Source of the DNA: Bacillota bacterium
GTDB lineage: Bacteria > Bacillota_A > Clostridia > Lachnospirales > Lachnospiraceae
NCBI GenBank assembly: GCA_023443625.1
Contig: JAEZTQ010000093.1
Coordinates: 186,001-250,000, forward strand
Reading direction: 5' to 3'
Length of the DNA: 64,000 nt
This document shows positions 13,908 to 22,381 of this stretch, piece after piece. Position numbers and translations under genes: made by a program. How positions within the stretch are numbered: the stretch's first letter is position 1; each line of letters begins with the position of its first letter. The notes under the pieces were generated by a model. That model did not search any database. It had not been told where the DNA came from and was given only the letters and a program-made list of their open reading frames with translations.

Positions 13908-16580
13908 TTATTGTGCTCTAATAATAGTTATTGTGTAGTTAGCTACATCTCCATTTTCAGCAGTAACAGGTATTACAAATTTATTCTCTCCAACTTGAAG
14001 AGTCTTTGTTCCTGTATCACTTACTTTTGCCTTATTACTTACTGCTGTTGCTAAGATATCCACTGTAGAGACACTATTATCTACAATCAAATCATAACTA
14101 TACACAGTCTGGCTAAAGGTTGGTGTAAGCGGAAGTTCCTTTCCTGCATTAGTTACCTTAAGACTCGCCATCCGATTATTGGGATTATACATCTTACCGG
14201 GAACAGGTATTGCCTTCTCTGGCATATTCAAATATACAGGAATGGAAAACACAATGGGTGTATCTGTCATCGTACTATATGCAGTGATGATCTTCTTACT
14301 TTCTGCAAAGGGTGCCTCAACATTGGACATATATTGATGAAAGTAGGTCGAGGTAGGCGTTACATTAAATTTTTGAAGATAAATTGTATCCTGACCTTTG
14401 CTAATATAGCTTTTTCCTAGAAAAGAGGACCCTCCAACGATAGAAAGATATTGATTTGTCCAGGGTAACTTATATAGTAAATCTGTTGCTGCATTTCCTG
14501 AACCATTTTTTGCATATTTCAAGCCATTGGCAATGGCTCCTCCGCCGGCAGAGTGAGTAGCTCCGATATTATAAAAGTTATAATATCCTTCATATCCACT
14601 GTAGGTCCCAGTCACACTACCACTTAGAGTAGTAGCCCCCGTTACAACCTCCTGCTTCACACGGGAAGCCAGATGGTAAGGACTAACGCCAGAGTATTGG
14701 GCTGCCTTAATAAAGGTTTCTCCATAGGTATAAGTTTGCTTCTTTCCTGCCTCATCTATAAAGCTATAGGAGGTATTATACATTGCAGTTCCTTTAAGTA
14801 TATTCTCTACACCTGCTACAGTTTGATAAGCACTTTGATATTTTAGTAATTCAAATTGAAAGATTCCACTGGTGTTTATAAAATTTCTCGGATCCATATA
14901 ATACTCAATGGCTGCTTTAGAAGCCGTAACCCATGTTTTGCCATCTATAACGTTAAAGGAATCCTTCTCCCAGCTATAAGCCTTTGGCTCTAAGGATTTC
15001 CACTCCACACTCTTTGAGTTTGGAATTAAATTCTTAGCCGGAACACTTTCGTTTGCAATTACTGTATTCCAATCTAATCCCGTATGATATGCTTTAAATA
15101 CCCAATTGGGGTAGACTTCGTGCAATTTTCTAAGTTCCTGCTTATAGCTTTCAGGAAAATTCTCCTGGGTGAGAGAAGCTTCAAAATCAAGATTAGCTAC
15201 TGGTGTAGGACTTGGTGCTGTCTCTGAACTTGTAGTATGTATATAGATATAATCTGCTAATACGTAACCTGTCCTGTTTACTCCATTATTACTAAAGTCC
15301 ACCATGTAAAATCTTACACCTGCAATTAGCTGAAGCTGTGTTACTGTTACTTCCTGAGCACTCAGCAATGTAACCGGAATTTGATTGTCATCCATCATAT
15401 TCGTAATGATATTATCCTCATAATCATAGACATTCAAATATACGGTATTGCATACATATCCAGTCATAGGAGATGTAATAGTATCAGGTTGTATTGAATT
15501 ATCTACCTCAAACATTCCCGAGGGCGATATTGTCGGCACAAGGGCAGATGCAGTGGGGATTGGTGTAGGAGTAGGTGTTACCGTGGGTACTGGTGTTGTT
15601 GTTGGCTTAGGTGTCGGTGTTGGCTTTGAAGTCGGTGTTGGTGTGGGTGTTGGCTTTGATGTTGGTGTTGGTGTAGCTGTTGCTTTTACAGTAGTACGGA
15701 AATTGGTTTTATTTGCCTCAACATATCCGGTATACTTCTTACTACTTACTGTAAATGTCACCTTAAACCATTTTACTCCTGCAAGGGTAGTTTCATTTGT
15801 TATTGTTACATTCTTACCCTTCTTTAAGGTTACTACTTTACCACTGGTATATTTTAAATAGGCTGCTTCACTTCCAGCCTTAGCTCTAATCTTTGCAGAC
15901 TTTGCATAAATCTCACCTTTTACACTGCTTTTGTAGGTTAATTTGATATAATCACTGGATACGTATCCTGTGACTGACTTCCCCCCCTGTTTAAAGGTAA
16001 TTCCATACCACCAGACATTATCTGTCATCTTCCCATCAAGAACAGTAACCGTACTACCCTTGATTAAGCCCCCAACCTTAGAATAGCCGGTTCCTGGTCC
16101 ACTGCGTACATTTAAAGTAGAGGCCGTTACTGTTGCGGGAAGTTCTACCTTCTTAATTACATCGACAGTGCTTCCTGGCTTAGGTGTGGCCGTTGGCTTC
16201 GGTGAGGATGTTGGTTTCGGTGTCGCTGTTGCCTTCGGTGTCGGCGTGGGCGTTGCTTTGGGTTTTGATACTTTTATATAGTTTTTATGTACATATCCTT
16301 TTACTGTTTTACCATTAAATTTTAATGATACATAATAAAAATCTCCCGATTCCTCTATGATATTAACAGTTTCATCTTTAACAAGGTATACATCGCTTCC
16401 ATTTAATTGAACCTTAGGGGAGGTGGTAGAAGCTTTTGATCTAACATTAAGCGTCGTTGCAGTAACAGTTCCTGTCTGAGCCGCTGTAACCTCCTTATTA
16501 GAATTAAAGAGGAAGTTAGGTATAAGGATTGCAATAATTAAAATTAATATGAGCCACTTGTTATAATTCTGTCTTTTCAT
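13908..16580 (-). CDS. Secreted SH3-repeat endo-beta-N-acetylglucosaminidase (cell-wall hydrolase)
   Basis: 890 residues: signal or anchor helix (about 11-34), three SH3b-type domains with LNVRSKAST, LNVRSGPGTGYS and KIRAKAGS, separated by Pro-Thr-rich linkers (PTPTPKATATPKP type), a fourth SH3-like module (about 372-450), a LytG-type glucosaminidase domain (about 500-760) and a C-terminal cadherin-like sandwich. The glucosaminidase domain contains YMDPRNFI, SGIFQFELLKY, SPYHLASRVKQEV and YNFYNIGATHS. The enzyme cleaves the glycan strands of peptidoglycan outside the cell. The long plus-strand open frame at 15448-15861 is only the antisense of the Pro-Thr linker. Confidence 0.93.
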   Translation of the reverse strand: MKRQNYNKWLILILIIAILIPNFLFNSNKEVTAAQTGTVTATTLNVRSKASTTSPKVQLNGSDVYLVKDETVNIIEESGDFYYVSLKFNGKTVKGYVHKNYIKVSKPKATPTPTPKATATPKPTSSPKPTATPKPGSTVDVIKKVELPATVTASTLNVRSGPGTGYSKVGGLIKGSTVTVLDGKMTDNVWWYGITFKQGGKSVTGYVSSDYIKLTYKSSVKGEIYAKSAKIRAKAGSEAAYLKYTSGKVVTLKKGKNVTITNETTLAGVKWFKVTFTVSSKKYTGYVEANKTNFRTTVKATATPTPTSKPTPTPTPTSKPTPTPKPTTTPVPTVTPTPTPIPTASALVPTISPSGMFEVDNSIQPDTITSPMTGYVCNTVYLNVYDYEDNIITNMMDDNQIPVTLLSAQEVTVTQLQLIAGVRFYMVDFSNNGVNRTGYVLADYIYIHTTSSETAPSPTPVANLDFEASLTQENFPESYKQELRKLHEVYPNWVFKAYHTGLDWNTVIANESVPAKNLIPNSKSVEWKSLEPKAYSWEKDSFNVIDGKTWVTASKAAIEYYMDPRNFINTSGIFQFELLKYQSAYQTVAGVENILKGTAMYNTSYSFIDEAGKKQTYTYGETFIKAAQYSGVSPYHLASRVKQEVVTGATTLSGSVTGTYSGYEGYYNFYNIGATHSAGGGAIANGLKYAKNGSGNAATDLLYKLPWTNQYLSIVGGSSFLGKSYISKGQDTIYLQKFNVTPTSTYFHQYMSNVEAPFAESKKIITAYSTMTDTPIVFSIPVYLNMPEKAIPVPGKMYNPNNRMASLKVTNAGKELPLTPTFSQTVYSYDLIVDNSVSTVDILATAVSNKAKVSDTGTKTLQVGENKFVIPVTAENGDVANYTITIIRAQ

Positions 16581-16638
16581 AAAAACCCCTTTCGTACACT
16601 AGATCAGCCAGTAATATATAACCGATTGATCTTTTACA

Positions 16639-16717
16639 GCAAATAAAGCAATCATACAGGATCTCCAAAAATACTTGAAGTTGTTGCACATCATCCTATA
16701 TTATTGCTTTATTATGC
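16639..16717. other. Long imperfect inverted repeat between purD and the glucosaminidase gene
   Basis: The left arm (16639-16662, AAATAAAGCAATCATACAGG) and right arm (16693-16717, TCCTATATTATTGCTTTATT) pair over about 20 positions with a 30-nt loop. It lies 60-140 bp upstream of the glucosaminidase start and 75 bp past the purD stop. It could terminate the pur transcript or fold in the leader of the wall hydrolase. No clear U-run follows it. Confidence 0.5.
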
Positions 16718-16790
16718 AAAATAACTATGGCACTTCTATGGCATTTCATGCCTTTAATTATTTTTTATTGGTTTATTATGTCAGACTTTC

Positions 16791-18062
16791 TTATGCCTCA
16801 TCAATGGCTTTGCCGATGTCTTTTCTCATGTATTTGTTAGAAAAGTCAACCCAGGCTGTAGCTTCATAGGCCTTTCTTCTTGCTTCCTTTAAATCAGTTC
16901 CCGTAGCTGTAATTCCAAGAACACGCCCACCATTGGTTACTATGTCCCTTCCTGATTGTTTCGTTCCTGCATGGAACACTAAGTAATCTTCTTTATTGTG
17001 AAAGTTCTCCAGACCTCTGATAGCAAAGCCTTTTTCATAATGCTGTGGATACCCATCTGAGGCAAGAATAATACATACTGCGGCATTATCCTCAAAATCC
17101 AAAGTAATCTCATCTAGTCTTCCATCAATGCAAGCTTCAAAAACATCAAGGATATCATTTTTCATTCTAGGAAGTACTACCTGAGTCTCAGGGTCGCCAA
17201 AGCGAGCATTATATTCTAATACCTTAGGCCCATCCTCTGTCAGCATCAGGCCTACAAATAGAATTCCCACAAAATCTCTTTGTTCTGCCTTCATCGCATC
17301 CATGGTTGGCTGATATATCATTCTCCTGCAATATTCGTCTATTTCTTTGGTATAGAATGGGCTAGGTGAAAATGTTCCCATTCCCCCAGTATTTAAGCCT
17401 TGATCATTATCCTTTGCTCTTTTGTGATCCTGTGCACTGGTCATAGGAAGGATATGAGTCCCATCACAGAAAGCCAGTACAGATACTTCCCTCCCTGTCA
17501 TAAACTCCTCGATAACCATTCTGTCTCCCGCACCACCAAAGGCCTTATCCTCCAGGATTTGCTTAACACCTTTTACGGCCTCATCATAACTGCTACAGAT
17601 TAATACGCCTTTACCAAGAGCAAGACCATCCGCTTTTAAGACAATGGGAAATCTACTGCTTTTTAGATATTCTATAGCAGCAGTGGGATTATCAAAGGTC
17701 TCATAGGCAGCAGAGGGTATATTATATTTTTTCATCAAATCTTTAGAAAAAGCTTTAGAACCTTCAATAATAGCAGCCTTCTTCCTCGGTCCGAATACCC
17801 GAAGTCCTCTCTCCTCAAAGACATCTACTACTCCACCTACTAAAGGATCATCAGGTCCAACTATGGTTAAATCAATGCCTTCCTTTACTGCATAATCCGC
17901 TAGTCCCTTAAAATCATTTACTGGGATTTCTACACATTCAGCCAACTCTGCTATGCCCGCATTACCAGGTGCACAATAAAGCTTTGTCACTTTCTTACTC
18001 TGGGCTACCTTATTAGCAATAGCATGCTCTCTTCCACCACTTCCTATAATAAGTACCTTCAT
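16791..18062 (-). CDS. purD: Phosphoribosylamine-glycine ligase
   Basis: A 423-residue ATP-grasp enzyme. It has the N-terminal MKVLIIGSGGREHAI, GPDDPLVGG, the ATP-grasp loop KADGLALGKGVLI, EEFMTGREVSVLAF and the metal-binding EYNARFGDPETQ. It catalyses the second step of de novo purine synthesis. It is the last gene of purM-purN-purD. The gap to purN is filled by a double-hairpin repeat, and the start codon lies downstream of that repeat's AGAAAGG. Confidence 0.98.
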   Translation of the reverse strand: MKVLIIGSGGREHAIANKVAQSKKVTKLYCAPGNAGIAELAECVEIPVNDFKGLADYAVKEGIDLTIVGPDDPLVGGVVDVFEERGLRVFGPRKKAAIIEGSKAFSKDLMKKYNIPSAAYETFDNPTAAIEYLKSSRFPIVLKADGLALGKGVLICSSYDEAVKGVKQILEDKAFGGAGDRMVIEEFMTGREVSVLAFCDGTHILPMTSAQDHKRAKDNDQGLNTGGMGTFSPSPFYTKEIDEYCRRMIYQPTMDAMKAEQRDFVGILFVGLMLTEDGPKVLEYNARFGDPETQVVLPRMKNDILDVFEACIDGRLDEITLDFEDNAAVCIILASDGYPQHYEKGFAIRGLENFHNKEDYLVFHAGTKQSGRDIVTNGGRVLGITATGTDLKEARRKAYEATAWVDFSNKYMRKDIGKAIDEA

Positions 18063-18074
18063 AATAAATAATCA

Positions 18075-18148
18075 TACCTTTCTTCACAAACTGCAAACTA
18101 TGGGCCGCAGCACAAATTTGCCGATTGAAAAAACTGTGATTTTTCGAT
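18075..18148 (-). repeat. Diverged double-hairpin repeat unit filling the purN-purD gap
   Basis: On the minus strand a hairpin I analogue (GATCGAAAAA ... TTTTTCAATC, 18123-18149) is followed by a hairpin II analogue (GCAAATTTGTGC ... AGTTTGC, 18093-18121). After that comes GTGAAGAAAGGTATG, the ribosome site region of purD. The order and tail match the unit before the HD-GYP gene. Confidence 0.7.
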
Positions 18149-18775
18149 CTATTTTCTTATTACCACTTTATGATTAATAACCTCAACTTTATTCTCCGCA
18201 ATCAGCCCTACTGCCTTGGGCAGTAACTCCCATTCCGCCTGCTCCATAACTCTTCTTTGCAAAATCTCTGGAGTATCTCCCTCTTCTACAGCTATAGCCT
18301 TTTGAAGAATAATAGGACCAGTGTCCGTGCCCTCATCCACAAAATGAACTGTAGCTCCAGTTACCTTAACACCTCTGTTAAGAACAGCTTCATGAACCTT
18401 TAATCCATAGAAACCATCGCCACAAAAGGCAGGTATTAAAGAAGGATGAATATTAATGATACGATTATTATATTTTTGAACCACATTCTCCGGTATAATC
18501 ATCAAGCATCCTGCCAAAACAATCAAATCTACTTGATAACTATCAATTAAAGATAACAAGGCCCTTGAAAACTCATCAAAGCTTTCATAATCCTTTTTAG
18601 AGATTGCCTCTTGTGCAATGCCATGGATTCTAGCCCTTTCTAGTGCGTAGGCCTTCTTATTATTACTGATTACAACCTCTATCTTAACATCTGGCAATTT
18701 ATTTGTTTCTATCTCATTGATCAGAGCCTGAAGGTTAGTACCTCCACCGGATACTAAAACTGCCAGCTTTAGCAT
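18149..18775 (-). CDS. purN: Phosphoribosylglycinamide formyltransferase
   Basis: This 208-residue enzyme starts [18 protein letters not shown] and has the catalytic Asn-His-Asp set in [15 protein letters not shown] and [15 protein letters not shown]. It transfers a formyl group from 10-formyl-THF to GAR. It overlaps the end of purM by 7 bp, so the two are translationally coupled. Confidence 0.97.
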   Translation of the reverse strand: MLKLAVLVSGGGTNLQALINEIETNKLPDVKIEVVISNNKKAYALERARIHGIAQEAISKKDYESFDEFSRALLSLIDSYQVDLIVLAGCLMIIPENVVQKYNNRIINIHPSLIPAFCGDGFYGLKVHEAVLNRGVKVTGATVHFVDEGTDTGPIILQKAIAVEEGDTPEILQRRVMEQAEWELLPKAVGLIAENKVEVINHKVVIRK

Positions 18776-19794
18776 AAGCTTACTCCCTTCGTACCCTTCA
18801 CTGCTTCCCCTACAACATATGCTTTTTCGCCAGCAGCCTCTATTAATCTTATGGCCTTATCTGCATCACTACTCTCTACAGCAATGAGCATTCCAAGACC
18901 CATATTATACGTATTATACATCATCTCTTCTGCGATATCACCATCTTTAGAAAGCATATGAAAAATTGGTGGAATCACGTAGCTATCCTTCTTAACCTTA
19001 GCATGAATACCTTCCGGAAGCATTCTTGGAATATTCTCATAGAAACCCCCACCGGTAATATGGCTGCAACCCTTTATGGTAACATTCCCTTGCTTTAATT
19101 CTTTTAAAGTCTTTACATATATTTTCGTTGGTGTAAGTAAGGTCTCTCCTAAGGTGCTTCCTAAGGATTCATAATAGGTATCCAGGGTTTCTCTCTGCAT
19201 ACGAAAAACCTTACGAACCAATGAATATCCGTTGCTATGAATTCCAGAGGAGGCTATACCAATCAAGGTATCACCCTCTTTTATATTTGCTCCAGTGATT
19301 AAATTCTTCTGGTCTACAATTCCAACAGCAAAGCCAGCCAAGTCATACTCGTCTACAGGATAAAATCCCGGCATTTCAGCAGTTTCTCCACCAATTAAAG
19401 CTGCATTTGCCTGTTTACATCCCTCTGCTATACCCTTAACAATCGTGGCAATCTTCTCTGGTTCATTCTTACCACAAGCAATATAATCAAGGAAAAATAA
19501 AGGTTCTCCCCCTGCACATGCGATATCATTTACACACATAGCCACGCAATCTATACCAATGGTGTCATGTCTATTCAAGAGAAATGCCAACTTCAATTTC
19601 GTTCCTACACCATCTGTTCCTGAAACCAGGGTGGGTTTTTCCATATTTTTAAAGCTTTCTAATGAAAATGCTCCTGAAAATCCACCGATATTTGTTAATA
19701 CCTCACTGCGCATTGTTCCCATGATATGTTCCTTCATCAGGTCAACGGCTTTATATCCAGCTTCAATATCTACTCCTGCCTTCTTATAGTCCAT
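18769..19794 (-). CDS. purM: Phosphoribosylformylglycinamidine cyclo-ligase (AIR synthetase)
   Basis: This 341-residue PurM-family ATPase has [58 protein letters not shown] and [17 protein letters not shown]. It makes AIR in de novo purine synthesis. It is the first gene of purM-purN-purD as seen here. The other pur genes are not in the window. Confidence 0.98.
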   Translation of the reverse strand: MDYKKAGVDIEAGYKAVDLMKEHIMGTMRSEVLTNIGGFSGAFSLESFKNMEKPTLVSGTDGVGTKLKLAFLLNRHDTIGIDCVAMCVNDIACAGGEPLFFLDYIACGKNEPEKIATIVKGIAEGCKQANAALIGGETAEMPGFYPVDEYDLAGFAVGIVDQKNLITGANIKEGDTLIGIASSGIHSNGYSLVRKVFRMQRETLDTYYESLGSTLGETLLTPTKIYVKTLKELKQGNVTIKGCSHITGGGFYENIPRMLPEGIHAKVKKDSYVIPPIFHMLSKDGDIAEEMMYNTYNMGLGMLIAVESSDADKAIRLIEAAGEKAYVVGEAVKGTKGVSLC

Positions 19795-19958
19795 GCAATA
19801 TACCTCCTATTATGGATATGACAACGAAAATCAAAATCTATGTTATTATGCTCACATTTTAGCATACTGTGATAGGTTTGTCCTTATTTTTGTATGGATT
19901 ATTTCTTATAGTATTAATTAGCCACACTAATATTTACTTACCTATATATAAGTATTAG

Positions 19959-21536
19959 TTATTGCTGTAATTCATAATAACGCTTCCTTCCATAGGATGA
20001 CAGGATACAATAAAGAACTATAACTGATACCACTAAAAGCAGGAAACAGATAAGATAAGCTAAAGTAGTATTAGGAATCAAGGCAATAATCAGGCTTTGG
20101 ATACCCACATAGATCATCCCGCTAAATATAGTAATTAAGGTAGCTGCACTTTGCTTTACCACAATTACTTCCGTGGTCCAATCAAAGTTCGGAAAGAGTA
20201 AGTTAATTAATAATCCATAGATGGATATGAATACAGCAGAGGCTATGGATATAGCTACCAGCAGTAGAGTATCCAAAAAACCAAGTTTAAGTACAATCCC
20301 AATAATTATAACATCAATCATTGCCGGTGATAGAATTGTCAGATTCACTGCCACCTTAGATAGATACACCATCTTCGGGGATAGGGGCATGGATTTTATT
20401 ATCCATAAATTCTTTCCCTCTAAAGAAATAGAAGCCATGGTGGTACAGGTCAACATTATGCAGAATAATATACCAAGAGGAACTACACTAGCTATAATAT
20501 TAATACCTCCGGTAGGAGGAATTATTTTATCAATATCAACAAAAATAATTGCTACAGCTCCTATGGTCAACATAATAACCCCTATGGCTGTATTGGTGAC
20601 ATAGAGGGTGGAGGATAAATATCTTTTTATTTCCTTAAGATATAGGGCCTTAAAAGGAGAAGCAGTTTTCAACTCACCCAATCTGTAATTTCTACTATAA
20701 CTGCCAGTCATAAGGGAAGTGTTAATTCTTTTAAAGATCAGACGTACCACAAGGGTATATAATATAAAGCCCCCAAGGGAAACTCCTACAAATAGGATCA
20801 GACTTGCCAAATCAGAATGAACAATAGCCTCCATATACATTACTGATAAGGGATAGAGCTGTTTCGTTTGATCTAATAAGGTATTCCCAATATTAACAAT
20901 TTTCTCTCCACTCTCCGAGAAAGAAAAGGATAGTATCAAGATCAGTACAACAAAACCTAGGGTAAATATCATAGAGATGAGATTGCTTCTTCTAAACCTT
21001 GATGCCACATAGGCAATGATTGTTCCAAATACGGAAGCGATTACAATAGGAAATAATGGAACAAAAAATAAAGAAATGATACTAATGATATAATACATGG
21101 CCTCTGGTTTTGCCAGAATTGCATATACAATCAACATGGGACCCATCATGATGATTACAGCCAATAAATTTAAGGCATATAAAATAATCAAACGACAAGC
21201 TACAATAGCCCCTGTGCTCACAGGTAAGGACATAACCATGTCATAATCCCGAAATCCAAAGATAACACCCTTTACCTTAAATACCGTAGTCATAAAGACA
21301 ATAATACAAGTTATGGCCATATACATACCCGGAAGAATCTCCAGACTATTAAAACTCTTTAATACCATGCCGATTCCAAAGCTATAAATAAAGGAAATTC
21401 CACTCATGAGTAACATAAATAAAAGTATTCCCACATACAAAAGCTTAGGTTTTTTATTCTTACTTTTACCAATGGATAACATATCAGCCATAATGATCCA
21501 GAGCTGTACATTTAATAATCGCAACATCTTTTTCAT
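19959..21536 (-). CDS. ABC-2-like exporter membrane subunit
   Basis: This 525-residue protein has about 12 predicted transmembrane helices and little hydrophilic sequence. Conserved-looking parts include FGFRDYDMVMSLPVSTGAIV near the N-terminus and EGKNLWIIKSMPLSPKMVYL in the middle, patterns seen in large putative ABC exporter permeases. It lies 26 bp after the ATPase gene and surely forms a transporter with it. The substrate is unknown. Confidence 0.85.
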   Translation of the reverse strand: MKKMLRLLNVQLWIIMADMLSIGKSKNKKPKLLYVGILLFMLLMSGISFIYSFGIGMVLKSFNSLEILPGMYMAITCIIVFMTTVFKVKGVIFGFRDYDMVMSLPVSTGAIVACRLIILYALNLLAVIIMMGPMLIVYAILAKPEAMYYIISIISLFFVPLFPIVIASVFGTIIAYVASRFRRSNLISMIFTLGFVVLILILSFSFSESGEKIVNIGNTLLDQTKQLYPLSVMYMEAIVHSDLASLILFVGVSLGGFILYTLVVRLIFKRINTSLMTGSYSRNYRLGELKTASPFKALYLKEIKRYLSSTLYVTNTAIGVIMLTIGAVAIIFVDIDKIIPPTGGINIIASVVPLGILFCIMLTCTTMASISLEGKNLWIIKSMPLSPKMVYLSKVAVNLTILSPAMIDVIIIGIVLKLGFLDTLLLVAISIASAVFISIYGLLINLLFPNFDWTTEVIVVKQSAATLITIFSGMIYVGIQSLIIALIPNTTLAYLICFLLLVVSVIVLYCILSSYGRKRYYELQQ

Positions 21537-21562
21537 ACTGTTACTCCAACCTTTCTAAGGTA

Positions 21563-22285
21563 TTATTGCTCCTCGATTAGTTCCATGAATACTTCTTCCA
21601 GGCTACTATTCCCCTTAACCTCATGGGTGGTTCCACAGGAAATTAACTTGCCACCCTTGATTATTGCTATCTTATTACATAATTTTTCAGCCACTTCAAG
21701 TACATGGGTGGAGAAGAAGATTGCACTTCCCTTCTTACAGATATCCGCCATGATAGTCTTAAGGGTATGTGAGGCTTTGGGATCAAGACCAACAAAGGGC
21801 TCATCAAGAATTAGTAACTTCGGTGTATGTATCAGCGCCGAGATGATTGCCAGCTTTTGTTTCATACCATGGGAATAGGAGGATATAGCATCCCCTAGAT
21901 TCTGTGTAATTTCAAAGGCATCCGCATATTTCTTTATTAAAGCCTCTCTATCAGATTTATTCACCTCATAGATATCTCCAATAAAATTAAGATAGGCAAT
22001 TCCTTTCAAATGCTCATAAAGGTCGGGATTGTCAGGGATATAGGCCATCTTTTGTTTACAAGCAACAGGTTCCTTCTTGATGGAAAGCCCATCAATTAGA
22101 ATGTCTCCTTCCTCAAAGTCAAGAACTCCAGCCACAGAGCGAATTGTCGTTGTCTTCCCAGCTCCGTTATGCCCAATAAAGCCAAAAATATCACCAGTCA
22201 CAACTTCTAGATTTAAATTATCTACTGCTTTCTTATCACTTTTATAGCTTTTCGAATAATTAGATATCTTTAACATGCTTTCCAT
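21563..22285 (-). CDS. ABC transporter ATP-binding protein
   Basis: This 240-residue ATPase has Walker A GHNGAGKTT (about 37-45), a Q-loop near AYIPDNPDLY, the signature YSHGMKQKL, Walker B LLILDEPFVGLDP and the switch His in FFSTHVLEV. The substitution of SHGMK for the usual SGGM is common in ABC-2 exporters. It has an AGGTG ribosome site. It is paired with the permease at 19959. Confidence 0.96.
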   Translation of the reverse strand: MESMLKISNYSKSYKSDKKAVDNLNLEVVTGDIFGFIGHNGAGKTTTIRSVAGVLDFEEGDILIDGLSIKKEPVACKQKMAYIPDNPDLYEHLKGIAYLNFIGDIYEVNKSDREALIKKYADAFEITQNLGDAISSYSHGMKQKLAIISALIHTPKLLILDEPFVGLDPKASHTLKTIMADICKKGSAIFFSTHVLEVAEKLCNKIAIIKGGKLISCGTTHEVKGNSSLEEVFMELIEEQ

Positions 22286-22381
22286 TAATAATCACCTATC
22301 CCCTTCTTATTCATTATAAATTACTCAACTTCGCAGTGAAGTATTTAATCTGTCCTTGATAATATCCGTATTAAATCTAAA

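Noticed and set aside
15448..15861. Plus-strand Val/Gly-rich open frame of 137 codons
   Set aside because: It is the antisense of the Pro-Thr linker and SH3 region of the glucosaminidase gene; low-complexity codons avoid stops on both strands.
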